DNA of 64,000 nt from Verrucomicrobiota bacterium (GTDB lineage Bacteria > Verrucomicrobiota > Verrucomicrobiia > Verrucomicrobiales > Verrucomicrobiaceae). The notes beneath the pieces were generated by a model that ran no database searches, was not told the DNA's origin, and saw only the letters and a list, made by a program, of their open reading frames with translations. The translations under genes and the position numbers were made by a program. Positions 42,325 to 53,007 of the stretch are shown here, piece by piece. The stretch spans positions 100,040 through 164,039 of the forward strand of contig JANYCZ010000016.1 of assembly GCA_025360015.1 (NCBI GenBank), in the 5' to 3' direction. Each line of letters begins with the position of its first letter. Within the stretch, counting starts at the first letter, position 1.

Positions 42325-43060
42325 TCACTGAATCTCAAACCCCACCGTCGTCGTCTTGGCCGCTTTCGCAGGCGCATCACGATCCACTTCAAAGGGGCCG
42401 AGCAGGTTGTTCCCCGCCAGATCTTCGAGCAGCGGATCAATCTCCAGCACGCCTGCACCTTGCCTCCACTCCGTCGCTGGCGTGAACGCCCCAACTGCGC
42501 GCATCAGGGGCAACTCCACCGCGCCTGCGACTTCAGGCTTCACTTTCAATGCTGAAACGAGCATCGCCGGATCCAGCGGTTCATCGAATGTGACCGTCAG
42601 CGGATCATGCGTTCCCGCCTTCGGCGCTCTGATCTGCCAGCGCTGCGGCTCAGGACAGGTGTGTTCAATGGCCCCAGCGGTAAGCGTAAACGGGTTTCCT
42701 TGCCCAAGGACACGCCTGCCGTCGCGCGCCATTGGCGGCGATCCTGAGCGTGTGCTGCTGATGCTCCCGCAAAACTGACCCTTCATCGGTGTTCAGGTTC
42801 ACCCCGGTCTTCTGCCGTCCGGGATGCAGCCAGAGCGTGAGACGTTGCCACCGGGCGACCACAGCTCGGTCTCACGCAACGCGCCATGAACCAGGCTGCC
42901 ATCCTGGCATTGCAAGGTGATGCGCTCTCGCCCCCCCTTGCCCGAAGCTGAGCGAACTGAGCGATTGAATCTGCAAACCGCTTTTTTGCGGCGGTTCGAG
43001 CAGTGCGGCAGACGCGCTGAACGTGGTGACGATGAGGAAGGAGAGACCGAGTGCTTTCAT
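42325..43060 (-). pseudogene. Frameshifted gene for an exported protein (Verrucomicrobia/Planctomycetes type)
   Basis: The coding pattern switches between two minus-strand frames. Frame one starts at 43060 with a signal peptide (MKALGLSFLIVTTFSASA). At a run of seven C (42931-42937, plus strand) it moves to frame two (RERITLQCQDGSLVHGALRE). Near 42845 it returns to frame one (QRLTLWLHPGRQKTGVNLN). Near 42735 it goes back to frame two, which runs to the stop (WQIRAPKAGTHDPLTVTFDE, LLEDLAGNNLLGPFEVD). The pieces join into one plausible exported protein of about 240 residues. At least three indels are needed; sequencing error at the C run could explain only one. No function is known for the family. 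Confidence 0.65.
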
Positions 43061-43203
43061 GGTCGCATGGAGTGGTTGCAGTCGTATCGTACGGGAACCG
43101 TCCGTGGAAATGTCACGCCCAAATGTGAAATGGAAGTTCACACCGAGTTCATCGTCTGAAACTTGATCTTTCCCCGAAAGCGCCGACCCGGTTACCTGCA
43201 CGC

Positions 43204-45378
43204 ATGAAAAAGAAGCCCACCGAAGAGAGCACGCCGACAAAACCCACCTTGTCGCGCTGGCATTCTTTCAAGCGGCTCTGCCTGATCTTCTTCATGGGCG
43301 GTTCGCTGCTCTGCACGCTCGCCGCGGCGGTGGTGATTGGAGTTTACAGCCATCTGGCAAAGGCCTACGACCTGACCAAGCTCGGAAACATGCCGGAGCG
43401 CACCATCGTGATGGATTACAAGGGGGCCGTCCTTGGCCGCATGCATGGCGAGAACCGGATTATTGTGCCTCTGAGTGAAGTGTCGCCATGGTTCGTCAAA
43501 GCGCTGCTCGCACGTGAGGATTCACGCTTCTACGATCACGGCGGCATCGACTACAAAGGCGTGTTGCGCGCCACGGTGCGCAACCTCAAGGATATGCGCG
43601 TGGTGCAGGGCGCGAGCACGCTGACCATGCAGCTCGCACGCAACAGCTTCCCGGATCTCGATGACCGCAGCATCCACCGCAAGCTGGTGGAAATGATGCT
43701 GGCACGTCGCATCGAGAAGGCCTGCACCAAGGACCAGATCATCGAGCACTATGTGAACCGCATCTTCTACGGCCCGGGCATCTATGGGGTGCAGCGGGCA
43801 AGCCAGGTTTATTTCGGCAAGCATGCCAGCCAGCTCACTCTGAGCGAGGCAGCGATGATCGCCGGCATCATCCGCAGCCCGGTGCGCTTCTCTCCATTCC
43901 GCAACTACGAAGGCGCTATCAAGGAGCGCGACACGGTGCTCAAGCGCATGCTGGAAATCAAAGCAATCACTCCGGAGGAGGAAATCGCCGCTCGCTATGC
44001 GGACATCGCCCTGCACGCACAGCCCTTGTTTCAAAGCCAGGGTGGGTATGCGCTCGACACGGTGCGGCGTGATCTGGATTTGATTTTGGAGCAGCACGAG
44101 ATCGAAGACGGCGGACTGCAGGTCTTCACGACTCTGAACAAAGATCTGCAAGACGCCGCCGAAGCTGCCGTGGAAAAGCGCCTTGCGGCGGTGGAAAAGC
44201 AGCATGGCTATGCTCACCCGAAGAAGGCGGATTTTGACAAGACCTGGGACGGCGCGCAGGAGATCTCCTCCACGCCCTATCTGCAAGCGGCGCTCATGGT
44301 GGAGGACAATAACACCGGCGGCATCCTCGCCCTTGTGGGCGGGCGTGACTACCGCCACAGCAAGTACAACCGCGCCACACAAGGAGAGCGGCAGATCGGC
44401 TCAACGGTGAAGCCATTTGTGTATGCCGCCGGCATTGCCTCTGGCTTCATGCCCGGCACTTTGATCAATGACGCACCGATTCAGCCGGGCGAAATCAATG
44501 GCGCCGATCCCGGCTGGAGCCCGCAGAACTCGGATGGCAAATTCCTCGGTCCTACCACGCTGACGGACGGCATCGTGAAAAGCCGCAACACCATGACCCT
44601 GCGCCTCGGCAATTTCTCCGGACTCGACCGCGTGATTGAACTGCTCACCAACGCTGGCTTCAACAAACCCGCCGAACGCACCCCGCAGATTTTCATTGGC
44701 AACATCGGCGGCAACCCACGCCAGCTCACCAGCGCGATCAGCATCTTCCCCAATCAAGGCCTGCGCCGCCGCCCCTTCCTCATCGACCGCATCATCGATA
44801 AAGCTGGCAACATCATCTATCAGACGCCCGTGCTTGAATCCGAGGTCATGAGCCCGAGCGTGGCCTTCCTGATGCGCAACATCCTGGCCCAGGTGCTGGA
44901 TCGTGGCACTGCGGCCACACTGCGCAGCGAATACGGCTTTAAAGAACCCGGTGGTGGCAAGACGGGCACAACGAACGATTACAAGGATGCTTGGTTCGCT
45001 GGCTATACGGATCGCCTGAGCTGCGGCATATGGGTGGGCCTGGACAAACCACAGACGATTGTTGAAGGCGGCTACGGCGGCACACTCGCATTGCCTATCT
45101 GGGCGGATGTGATGAAGAAGGCCGTCGCGCTCGGCTATAAAACCGACGTACCCAAGGTCACGCTGCCTCTCTCACGTGTGTCCCTTTGCCGCGTGAGCAG
45201 CCAGCTCGCCACCGATGGCTGCGGTCAGGCGGGCATGGCGTACGAAGACGCCCTGCCCTATGACTTGGTGCCCAAAAACTTCTGCGCGGAACACCAGGGC
45301 TATGTCGCACCTCCTCCTCAGGTACAACACCATCAGGGACGCGGGATCTTTGACCGCATCCGCAACTGGTTCCGGTAA
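43204..45378 (+). CDS. Class A penicillin-binding protein (transglycosylase/transpeptidase, PBP1A type)
   Basis: The product has 724 residues. A cytoplasmic N-terminus and one TM helix (about 27-50) precede the GT51 glycosyltransferase (AREDSRFYDHGG with catalytic E105, QGASTLTMQLARN, YVNRIFYGPGIYGVQ). The transpeptidase follows with nucleophile S400 in STVK, SRN at 460-462 and KTG at 586-588 (GGGKTGTTNDYKDAWFAGYT). It polymerises and cross-links peptidoglycan in the periplasm. The C-terminal 80 residues carry four Cys, possibly disulfides, and end in a basic GRGIFDRIRNWFR. The gene is monocistronic and converges with metH across 7 bases. Confidence 0.96.
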   Translation: MKKKPTEESTPTKPTLSRWHSFKRLCLIFFMGGSLLCTLAAAVVIGVYSHLAKAYDLTKLGNMPERTIVMDYKGAVLGRMHGENRIIVPLSEVSPWFVKALLAREDSRFYDHGGIDYKGVLRATVRNLKDMRVVQGASTLTMQLARNSFPDLDDRSIHRKLVEMMLARRIEKACTKDQIIEHYVNRIFYGPGIYGVQRASQVYFGKHASQLTLSEAAMIAGIIRSPVRFSPFRNYEGAIKERDTVLKRMLEIKAITPEEEIAARYADIALHAQPLFQSQGGYALDTVRRDLDLILEQHEIEDGGLQVFTTLNKDLQDAAEAAVEKRLAAVEKQHGYAHPKKADFDKTWDGAQEISSTPYLQAALMVEDNNTGGILALVGGRDYRHSKYNRATQGERQIGSTVKPFVYAAGIASGFMPGTLINDAPIQPGEINGADPGWSPQNSDGKFLGPTTLTDGIVKSRNTMTLRLGNFSGLDRVIELLTNAGFNKPAERTPQIFIGNIGGNPRQLTSAISIFPNQGLRRRPFLIDRIIDKAGNIIYQTPVLESEVMSPSVAFLMRNILAQVLDRGTAATLRSEYGFKEPGGGKTGTTNDYKDAWFAGYTDRLSCGIWVGLDKPQTIVEGGYGGTLALPIWADVMKKAVALGYKTDVPKVTLPLSRVSLCRVSSQLATDGCGQAGMAYEDALPYDLVPKNFCAEHQGYVAPPPQVQHHQGRGIFDRIRNWFR

Positions 45379-45385
45379 CTCAGCC

Positions 45386-48300
45386 TCAATAGCCGAGCCA
45401 GGGACCGAGCCAGCGCTCAACCTCTTCCATCGTCATGCCTTTGCGCTGTGCGTAATCTTGGACCTGATCCTTCGCGACAACGCTGATGCCGAAGTAGTGG
45501 GAATCAGGGTGCCCAAAGTAGAGGCCGCTGACCGCGCTGCCGGGGTGCATAGCCATGCTTTCGGTCAGTTCCACGCCAGTCTTCGCAGCAGCATCGAGAA
45601 GATCGAACAGAATGGGCTTTTCTGTATGGTCGGGTTGCGATGGATATCCAGGCGCAGGGCGGATGCCACGATAGCGTTCTTTGACGAGGTCTTCATTTGT
45701 GAAGTCCCCAACCTTTTCATAACCCCAGGCAACACGGGCCTCTTTGTGCAGATATTCGGCGAAGGCCTCGGCAAAGCGGTCCGCTACTGCCTTGCAGATG
45801 ATGGCGCTGTAGGGATCGTTCGCAGCCTCGAATTCCTTGGCAAACTCATCCGCGCCATGAATGCCGACGGCGAACCCGCCGATGTAGTCGGCGCGGCCGC
45901 TGCCCTTGGGCGCCACGTAGTCGCTGAGTGCGTAGTTGGGCGTGTCCTTCTTGATGACCTGCTGGCGCAGGGTGTGGAAGACGGTCTGCACCGTGGCGCG
46001 TGACTCGTCGGTATAGACTTCGATGTCATCGCCAATGGCGTTGGCGGGGAAGAAGCCCATGATGCCACGCGGGTTGAACCGGCTTTCAGCGATGATGCGG
46101 TTGAGCAGGTCGTTGGCATCCTGGTAAAGTTTGAGAGCCTCCACTTCGGCCTTGCCCTTCATCTCCGCATCTTCCTGAGCGGAGGAGAATCGCTGCTCCC
46201 CAGTGATCCAGCGGCCGCGCAGCTCCCATGAATGGAAGAAAGGTGACCAGTCGATGTACTCGCGCAACAGGCCGACAAGCTGGGGACCTTCATAGATCTT
46301 CGTGCCAAGGAACGTCGGCGTGGCAATGTCCTGCGTGGCCCAGTCGAATTTGACACCTTTTGCGCGCGACTCGGCGATGCTGAGGAGCGCGCGATCCTTC
46401 TTCTTGCCATACTCCTCGCGCAAACGGACATGCCGCGCCTCGTTGCTGGCCACAAAGGTTTCACGCTGCTCCTCGCTGAGCAGGGAGGTGGTCACGGGCA
46501 CGCTGCGGGAGGCGTCCAGCACATGCACAATACTGCCGCTGTACTTCGGGGCGATCTTGATGGCGGTGTGCGCCGGGCTGGTGGTCGCACCACCGATGAG
46601 CAGCGGCTGCTTGAAGCCACGCCGCTCCATCTCACTGGCCACATGCGCCATCTCATCCAGCGAAGGAGTGATCAGGCCGCTGAGGCCGATCACATCGGCA
46701 CCGATTTCCAGCGCCTTTGCCAAAATCTTGTCGCAGGGCACCATGACGCCCATGTCCGTGACTTCGAAGCCATTGCATTCCAGCACGATTCCCACAATGT
46801 TCTTGCCGATGTCATGCACATCCCCTTTGACGGTGGCGAGGACGATCTTGCCACCGCCCTGCTTGGCAGCCTCGGCAGGAATCAAATCTTCAGCGGTCAA
46901 GCCGCTGGCAGAACCGGCTAAGGCACCACCGGAGGTGGGCTGAGCATGGTTGAGGAAGGGGGCGACCACACGGTCTGAGTTGGAGGTGTCCTTGCGCAGG
47001 CTTTCGAGCTTCTGCTGAAGGGCCGCCTCGCCCTCCACTTCAAACACAGCTCCCAGTTCGGCGGCAAGCTTCACTTCGGCACGGCGCTCTTCCAGGCTCA
47101 ATCCGCTGCTGGGAGTGTAGCTGAAGGATTCAACCACGGCGACAGGGCCGCCGCTTTCCAAGGCGGTAATGGTCTTGGCCGCGACTTCGAGCAGCAGCGC
47201 ACGCTCACGCGCCTTGCGGGCCTTCTCGATTTCCATGAAGGGCTGCAGGTAGGCCACACTCTGTTTCATCACGCGGGCGCTTTTCACCACCTGCGGGAGG
47301 AACATTTTGCCAGCGCCAAAGAGATCGCCAACGACGCTCATGCCATCCATCAGGGGACCTTCGATGACGGAGAGAGGCTTGCCGAGTTGAGCCAGAGCCT
47401 CGGCGGTGTCTTGGTTGATAAAGTCCGTGATGCCGCGCAGCAGAGCGTGCTCCAGGCGCTTTTTCACCGGCCCCTCACGCCAGCTCATGTCGATCTCGAC
47501 CTTCTTGGTCGTGCCAGCTTGCCCTTTGAACTGCTCGGCGAAATCGACCAAAATCTCCGTGGCGTCCGGGCGGCGGTTTAGGATGACGTCCTCCACCTTT
47601 TCGAGCATCTCCTTCGGAATCTCTTCGTACACTTCCAGCATGCCGGCGTTCACGATGCCCATGTCCATGCCCGCCTTGATGGCATAGTAAAGGAACACGC
47701 TGTGCATGGCTTCGCGCACCTTGTTGTTGCCTCGGAAACTGAAGCTGACGTTGCTGACGCCGCCACTGACCTTGGCGTAGGGCAGGTTCTCCTTGATCCA
47801 GCGCGTGGCGTTGATGAAGTCGAGCGCGTAGTTGTTATGCTCCTCCAAGCCGGTGGCCACGGTAAGGATGTTGGGATCGAAAATGATGTCCTCCGGCGGA
47901 AAGTCGATCTCGTCCACGAGGATGCGGTAGGCGCGTTCGCAGATGCGGATCTTGTCCTCATACGTGGCGGCCTGGCCCTGCTCGTCAAAGGCCATGACCA
48001 CAGTGGCGGCGCCGTACTGTTTGATCTTGCGCGCGTATTCCCGGAACTTGTCCTCGCCCTCTTTGAGCGAGATGGAGTTCACGATGCCCTTGCCTTGCAG
48101 ACATTTGAGGCCGGCTTCAATGATCTCCCATTTGGAGGAGTCCACCATGATGGGCACTTTGTTCACCTCCGGCTCGGTTTGGAGCAGGATGAGGAACTTG
48201 GTCATCGTGGGCACGCCGTCGATGAGTCCTTCGTCCATGCAGACGTCGATCACATTGGCACCGCTCTCCACCTGCTGACGGGCCACGGCCACGGCCTCCT

Positions 48301-49534
48301 CCAGTTTGTTCTCCTTGATGAGCTTGGCGAACTTGGGGGATCCGGCCACGTTCGTACGCTCGCCGATCATGAGATAAGGCGGACGTGCTTCCGGTGTGCC
48401 CGCAAGCAGCGCAAAAGGCTGCGAGCCGCTCAGGCGCATCGCATGCGAATCCGCAGGAACTTGACGCGGAGCGAGGTTTTCCACCGCCTTGGCAATGGCG
48501 GCGATGTGCTCCGGCGTGTTGCCACAGCAACCGCCCATGATGTTCACGAAACCGCTGCTGCCAAAATCCTTGGCGTAGGCTGCCATGTCCGGTGGCAGCA
48601 AGTCAAAGCCCGTGGGTGCCAGTGGGTTGGGCATGCCGGCGTTCGGATAAGCGGAGACGAAACAGTCCGCCTTCGTGGAAAGTTCCTCCAGGAAGGGCCT
48701 CATCTTGTCCGGCCCGAGCGAGCAGTTCAGACCGATGGACAGCGGCTTCACATGCCGCATGGCATTGAGATAAGCCTCGGTCACCTGGCCGGAAATCATG
48801 GTCTCCCCGCCTGGGCCGACAGCCGCACTGATTTGCACGGGCAGTTCCACCTGATCCTCGGCAAACACTTCACAGATCGCCACCAGCGCGGTCTTGGCAT
48901 TGAGCGAGTCAAAAATCGTCTCGACCATCAGCGTGTCCACGCCACCAGCGATGAGGGCACGGACCTGCAGCTTGTACGCCTCTTTCACCTGATCGAACGT
49001 GACGTAGCGGAAGCTCAGGTCCGAAAGGTCCGGGAACTGCGACAGCGAGACAGTCAGCGGCCCGATGGCTCCTGCCACATAGCGTTTCCGCCCGGTCTTT
49101 TCCCCCACAATGTCGGCCCACTTGCGGCACTGCTTGGCGGACTCGAAATTGATCTCCCAGGCGAGATCATTGAGGAATTTGTCCTCCAGCACGGTCTGGA
49201 AAAACTCCGGGTCTTTGCGCCGTCCTGCTGGCACTTCCGTGAAAAATTCCGCCTGGGCGATGCTGGTGCCGCTGAAGGTGTTCGTCTCGATGATGTCCGC
49301 ACCGGCTTCCAGGAAGCGGCGATGGATGTCCTCGATGATGTCCGGGCGGGTGATGGAAAGGATGTCGCCGTTATTGAGCAGATCCTTCTCATTGGTCAGG
49401 AAGCGAGTGCCGCGTGCATCGGCCTCCTTCAGTCCATAACCACGAATAGTCGTCCCCATGGCCCCATCAATGACCAGGATTCGCTGGCGCATGGCGGCTT
49501 CGAGTTCAGAGCGGACATTGGGACGGGCGGGCAT
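45386..49534 (-). CDS. metH: Cobalamin-dependent methionine synthase
   Basis: The product has 1382 residues from the ATG at 49534. Domains in order: homocysteine methyltransferase (about 10-340; GLNCSLGPD and [14 protein letters not shown] with zinc Cys residues), methyltetrahydrofolate-binding barrel (about 365-640; [12 protein letters not shown]), cap helices (about 660-765), cobalamin domain with the DVHDIG motif (His near residue 904) and the SAM-binding reactivation domain (about 1050-1370; [15 protein letters not shown]). It is about 150 residues longer than the E. coli enzyme, mainly because residues about 770-885 form an insertion between cap and cobalamin domain. It converts homocysteine to methionine. 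It is divergent from an XRE-cupin regulator. Confidence 0.97.
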   Translation of the reverse strand: MPARPNVRSELEAAMRQRILVIDGAMGTTIRGYGLKEADARGTRFLTNEKDLLNNGDILSITRPDIIEDIHRRFLEAGADIIETNTFSGTSIAQAEFFTEVPAGRRKDPEFFQTVLEDKFLNDLAWEINFESAKQCRKWADIVGEKTGRKRYVAGAIGPLTVSLSQFPDLSDLSFRYVTFDQVKEAYKLQVRALIAGGVDTLMVETIFDSLNAKTALVAICEVFAEDQVELPVQISAAVGPGGETMISGQVTEAYLNAMRHVKPLSIGLNCSLGPDKMRPFLEELSTKADCFVSAYPNAGMPNPLAPTGFDLLPPDMAAYAKDFGSSGFVNIMGGCCGNTPEHIAAIAKAVENLAPRQVPADSHAMRLSGSQPFALLAGTPEARPPYLMIGERTNVAGSPKFAKLIKENKLEEAVAVARQQVESGANVIDVCMDEGLIDGVPTMTKFLILLQTEPEVNKVPIMVDSSKWEIIEAGLKCLQGKGIVNSISLKEGEDKFREYARKIKQYGAATVVMAFDEQGQAATYEDKIRICERAYRILVDEIDFPPEDIIFDPNILTVATGLEEHNNYALDFINATRWIKENLPYAKVSGGVSNVSFSFRGNNKVREAMHSVFLYYAIKAGMDMGIVNAGMLEVYEEIPKEMLEKVEDVILNRRPDATEILVDFAEQFKGQAGTTKKVEIDMSWREGPVKKRLEHALLRGITDFINQDTAEALAQLGKPLSVIEGPLMDGMSVVGDLFGAGKMFLPQVVKSARVMKQSVAYLQPFMEIEKARKARERALLLEVAAKTITALESGGPVAVVESFSYTPSSGLSLEERRAEVKLAAELGAVFEVEGEAALQQKLESLRKDTSNSDRVVAPFLNHAQPTSGGALAGSASGLTAEDLIPAEAAKQGGGKIVLATVKGDVHDIGKNIVGIVLECNGFEVTDMGVMVPCDKILAKALEIGADVIGLSGLITPSLDEMAHVASEMERRGFKQPLLIGGATTSPAHTAIKIAPKYSGSIVHVLDASRSVPVTTSLLSEEQRETFVASNEARHVRLREEYGKKKDRALLSIAESRAKGVKFDWATQDIATPTFLGTKIYEGPQLVGLLREYIDWSPFFHSWELRGRWITGEQRFSSAQEDAEMKGKAEVEALKLYQDANDLLNRIIAESRFNPRGIMGFFPANAIGDDIEVYTDESRATVQTVFHTLRQQVIKKDTPNYALSDYVAPKGSGRADYIGGFAVGIHGADEFAKEFEAANDPYSAIICKAVADRFAEAFAEYLHKEARVAWGYEKVGDFTNEDLVKERYRGIRPAPGYPSQPDHTEKPILFDLLDAAAKTGVELTESMAMHPGSAVSGLYFGHPDSHYFGISVVAKDQVQDYAQRKGMTMEEVERWLGPWLGY

Positions 49535-49591
49535 GGTGGAAATTAGCGTTCTAGCTGGGCAGGTCAACCATCATATCAACGCATCATGATT

Positions 49592-49619
49592 TGAATATGT
49601 GACTATTATTTCTAATTTA
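49592..49619 (+). promoter_or_regulatory. Candidate sigma-70 promoter of the XRE-cupin gene
   Basis: TTGAAT (49592-49597) and TAATTT (49614-49619) are separated by 16 bases, 30 bases before the ATG at 49649, in the 114-base AT-rich space shared with the divergent metH. The 8-base palindrome ATCATGAT (49584-49591) abuts the -35. No SAM, SAH or cobalamin riboswitch core was recognised on the metH side. This is a pattern match by eye. Confidence 0.35.
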
Positions 49620-49648
49620 CAAGAGATTCATCCGTTATACCGACATCC

Positions 49649-50251
49649 ATGCCCCCAAAATCGAAAGACGTTCCCACCCTCGAATCCACCCCCGAGGCCA
49701 TCAATGAGAATCTGGGGAAGCGAGTGAAAAAACTGCGTGGCGACCGCGGCTGGTCTCTCGAAGAGCTATCCACTACCAGCGGCGTCAGCCGCTCCATGCT
49801 CAGCGAAATCGAGCGGGAAAAGGCCAACCCGACCCTGACCGTCACCTTCCGCATCGCCCGCGCCTTTGGCCTGACCTTGCAGGAACTGATCGAAAGCGCC
49901 GAGACCAGCGCGTCGAAAATCCAGGTCATCCGTGCCACCGACCGCGCCCAAGTCTATCGCAGCGACAAGCAGTGTGAGATCCGCACCCTCTCCCCCATCA
50001 ATCTCGAAAAGGACGTGGAGTTTTACGAGATGACCCTGCGCCCCGGCGGCACCCTGCGCAGCCAGCCGCACTTTGAAGGCACCCGCGAATTTCTGACCGT
50101 CGAGGAAGGCAGCGTGCGCATCGAATCCGACCAAAACAGCGAGGAGCTCGCCAAAGGCGACTCCGGCACCTACCGCGCCGATGTGCCGCACGCCATCGTC
50201 AACACCGGCAAAGGGGACGCGCTGGTGTTCCTCGTTGTGATCTACCGCTGA
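49649..50251 (+). CDS. XRE-family transcriptional regulator with cupin domain
   Basis: The product has 200 residues. Residues about 20-76 are an XRE helix-turn-helix (RVKKLRGDRGWSLEELSTTS, SRSMLSEIEREKANPTLTVTFRIARAFG). Residues about 125-195 are a small cupin (EMTLRPGGTLRSQPHFEGTRE, then TYRADVPHAIVNTG), the ligand-sensing part in this large family (PuuR/SutR-like). The cupin metal residues are only partly present. It may regulate metH, the downstream exported proteins, or itself; the following gene starts 7 bases later. Confidence 0.9.
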   Translation: MPPKSKDVPTLESTPEAINENLGKRVKKLRGDRGWSLEELSTTSGVSRSMLSEIEREKANPTLTVTFRIARAFGLTLQELIESAETSASKIQVIRATDRAQVYRSDKQCEIRTLSPINLEKDVEFYEMTLRPGGTLRSQPHFEGTREFLTVEEGSVRIESDQNSEELAKGDSGTYRADVPHAIVNTGKGDALVFLVVIYR

Positions 50252-50258
50252 ACTAACT

Positions 50259-50777
50259 ATGTACCGTCACTTACTTTCGCTCGTCCTGATTTCCACACTT
50301 CCGTGTTGCTTGATCATGCCTCATTACGAAACCCTGACAGGGAAAGTCAGAGGTCAGGTAGTGGATGATAAAGGAGTTCCCGTCACAGGGGCCAAAGTGG
50401 AATATCTTTACAACAGCCACAGGTTGCTTGGCAGTACAAAAACGGACCATTCAGGAACCTTCCAAGTAGGACCGTACAGACAATGGTTCTATTTGGTCTA
50501 TCTAGGGTCACCGGGAGTTTATCCGTTTCCATACGTACTCGACAGTAAGCGCGACTTTCCTGACGCCATCAAGATCCAAGATGACAAGGCTACGGCCATT
50601 TATTTGGTCGGCTCTCCAGAGCAACATCTTTCCAGTCTTTATCCAACACACCGAAAAGGCTTCAAGCTGCCGCCCGCGATGCGCTGGACAGGAACCAACG
50701 CATTTTCGACTCTTATACTCCGGTCAGACATGCGGGACAAATTTGTCCCGAAATCGAGAATCGACAGCTTCAGATAA
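50259..50777 (+). CDS. Exported protein with carboxypeptidase-regulatory-like domain
   Basis: The product has 172 residues. The N-terminus MYRHLLSLVLISTLPCC looks like a signal peptide, possibly of a lipoprotein (Cys16 or 17). Residues about 28-75 (GKVRGQVVDDKGVPVTGAKVEY) are a CarboxypepD_reg-type beta-sandwich. The remainder is unassigned. Its base composition is visibly more AT-rich than its neighbours, which may point to a different origin. It sits between the XRE-cupin gene (7 bases) and the M60 peptidase (7 bases). Confidence 0.7.
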   Translation: MYRHLLSLVLISTLPCCLIMPHYETLTGKVRGQVVDDKGVPVTGAKVEYLYNSHRLLGSTKTDHSGTFQVGPYRQWFYLVYLGSPGVYPFPYVLDSKRDFPDAIKIQDDKATAIYLVGSPEQHLSSLYPTHRKGFKLPPAMRWTGTNAFSTLILRSDMRDKFVPKSRIDSFR

Positions 50778-50784
50778 CCCAACC

Positions 50785-52989
50785 ATGAAATCAGCCACCC
50801 TATTTGTCCTCCTCTCCCTCGTCGGGGTTTTGCATGCCCAGATGCCGCCTGCGCTCGTGAATGCCGAACGCGCCAAAATCCTCGAAGGCGTCAAATCGGT
50901 GCCGAAGGCAGGTGCACCAGGGCCCATTGGCATCTGGGGAAACGTGGCGTTTCCGATTCTCTCCGCACCGGACAAGGACGGAGTCGAGATCGCTGTCGCA
51001 GCAGCGGCGGGTTATGCGAAAGGTCGCATCATCCTCTTTGGTCACAACAGCTACCTCGCCGGGGGTGAGGGCGGAGATCACGCGAAGCTCATGGAGAACT
51101 GCGTGAAGTGGGCGGGGAACAAAGAAAAGCCGCGCGTGGGCCTCAAGGGCGTGAATGCAGTCAATCTGTACAAACAGCGCGGCTTCAATGCGGAGACCTT
51201 TGACAAGATCGACAAGCAAAGTCTCAAGGGCTACGATGTCGTCATCGTGAACATGCAGGGCATCATCAGCGCCGAGGAGGGCGCGGCGGTGGCGGAGTAT
51301 GTCAAAGGCGGCGGCGGCTTCATCGGTGGCATGACGGGCTGGGCCTTCAGCCAGACGAGCGGCGGCAAAGATCTCGCGGTGTCTCATGGCCTCAACCAGG
51401 CGCTGATGCCCGCTGGAGTCGCGATCACGGACATGAGCGCGTTTGACCAACTGCGCAGCTTTGAAGCGCGCACCGAACTCCCGCCGATGATGAACGCCTC
51501 GGAAGCCGTCGGTGCGATCAAAAAGCAACGCGATGGCGGGCCCGCGCTGACGGCTGAGCAGATGAAGCAGGGCACGAATGCCATCCAGATCGCCATGGCG
51601 GCACAACCGCCGGACCGCAGCAATCTGAAGACTGCCGTGCTCGCCGCGCTGGGCAATGCCGGCGCCGATGCCGCAGTGCCGACCCCGCAGGCGCCGCTGA
51701 CTGCCGACAAAAACGCCGCGCAGCGTTTGCGGCTCGGTATGGAAACGCGGGTGCTGCGCCTCGCCGCCGGTGAAGGCGTGGCCGCACATCCCGCGCATGA
51801 AGCCTTCCCCGGCAAAGTGCCTGCGAGCGCACCGCGTGTCACAGGCGAGATCAAAGTGACGCCGAGCATCCCCGGCTGGACCAGCACTGGCCTTTACGCC
51901 GCCGCAGGCGACACCATCACCGTCACGCTGCCGGAAAACCTCGCCGACAAAGGCTACGCCGTGCGCATCGGCTGCCACAGCGATACACTGTACCATCTCG
52001 ACAAATGGGAACGCGCACCCGACATCACCCGCAGCGTCGGATTAGGCACCGCCACCACAAAGACCGCCAGCGCCTTTGGCGGACTCATCTATATTGAAGT
52101 TCCAGCCCGCGCCAAGGACGACGCACCTTTCACCGCCGTCATTCAAAATGCCGTACCAGCGCCGCTGTTCGTCCTCGGCCAGGATGACGACGCCAAATGG
52201 AGCGAGATCAAAAAGCGCCCCGCACCCTGGGCCGAACTCGCTTGTGACAAGCTGATCCTGAGCTGTCCCACCGAGGTTGCGCGCGCGATCAACAATCCCA
52301 GCCAGCTCATGGAGTTCTGGAAGAAGGTCGTCGAAGCGCAGGACGACATCACCAATCAAACCGCCGAGCGCAAACGCCCCGAACGCATCGTGGCGGATGT
52401 GCAGATCAGCGCCGGCTACATGCACAGCGGTTATCCGATCATGATTCCGACGAGCGCCGCGCCTGAGATGACGACCTTTGGCAAACTGAAGTTCCCTGGC
52501 TGGGGTTTTTACCATGAGATCGGCCACAACCACCAGCGTGGCGATTTCACCTTCGACGGCACCGGCGAGGTCACCAACAACGTCATCGGCATGTACTGCT
52601 ACGAGGCGGTTTTGAAAAAAGACTGGCTCATCGGCCACACCGCCATCTCCGATGAGGCGCGCAAGGAGCACATTCAAAAGATCAAGAAGGCCTCGAACAA
52701 ATGGCAGGTGTGGAAGAGCGAACCCTTCACCGCACTGACCACCTACATCCAGCTCATGCAGGAGTTCGGCTGGGAAAGCTGGCGCAGGTATCTCTACAGC
52801 TTTGACGACCCCAAATTCGGCCCCGCCCCGAAAGGCGATGACGAACGCCGCGACCAGTTCCTCGTGCGCTATTCCAAGATCACCAACAAGAACCTCGGCC
52901 CCTTCTTCGATGCCTGGGGCATCCCCGTCAGCTCAGCCGCGAAGGCGGAAGTGAGCAAGCTGGATCCGTGGATGCCGAAGGGGATGTAG
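50785..52989 (+). CDS. Secreted M60-family metallopeptidase (enhancin/mucinase-like)
   Basis: The product has 734 residues from the ATG at 50785, which gives a signal peptide (MKSATLFVLLSLVGVLHAQ). Residues about 35-290 resemble a flavodoxin/ThuA-like domain (GIWGNVAFPILSAPDKDGV, VVIVNMQGIISAEEGAAVAE). The C-terminal half is an M60 peptidase with the gluzincin site H577-E578-x-x-H581 (YHEIGHNHQRG) and a downstream Glu, E595 (GTGEVTNN). M60 peptidases cleave O-glycosylated proteins such as mucins. The residues needed for zinc binding are present, so it should be active outside the cytoplasm. Confidence 0.88.
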   Translation: MKSATLFVLLSLVGVLHAQMPPALVNAERAKILEGVKSVPKAGAPGPIGIWGNVAFPILSAPDKDGVEIAVAAAAGYAKGRIILFGHNSYLAGGEGGDHAKLMENCVKWAGNKEKPRVGLKGVNAVNLYKQRGFNAETFDKIDKQSLKGYDVVIVNMQGIISAEEGAAVAEYVKGGGGFIGGMTGWAFSQTSGGKDLAVSHGLNQALMPAGVAITDMSAFDQLRSFEARTELPPMMNASEAVGAIKKQRDGGPALTAEQMKQGTNAIQIAMAAQPPDRSNLKTAVLAALGNAGADAAVPTPQAPLTADKNAAQRLRLGMETRVLRLAAGEGVAAHPAHEAFPGKVPASAPRVTGEIKVTPSIPGWTSTGLYAAAGDTITVTLPENLADKGYAVRIGCHSDTLYHLDKWERAPDITRSVGLGTATTKTASAFGGLIYIEVPARAKDDAPFTAVIQNAVPAPLFVLGQDDDAKWSEIKKRPAPWAELACDKLILSCPTEVARAINNPSQLMEFWKKVVEAQDDITNQTAERKRPERIVADVQISAGYMHSGYPIMIPTSAAPEMTTFGKLKFPGWGFYHEIGHNHQRGDFTFDGTGEVTNNVIGMYCYEAVLKKDWLIGHTAISDEARKEHIQKIKKASNKWQVWKSEPFTALTTYIQLMQEFGWESWRRYLYSFDDPKFGPAPKGDDERRDQFLVRYSKITNKNLGPFFDAWGIPVSSAAKAEVSKLDPWMPKGM

Positions 52990-53007
52990 CTTCGGTCCAC
53001 GTGGCCT

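Noticed and set aside
47702..49546. Plus-strand frame of 614 codons
   Set aside because: It is the antisense shadow of metH; no recognisable protein features, caused by GC-rich codon bias.
50800..51996. Minus-strand frame of 398 codons
   Set aside because: Antisense to the N-terminal half of the M60 peptidase gene, which has a signal peptide and continuous coding on the plus strand.
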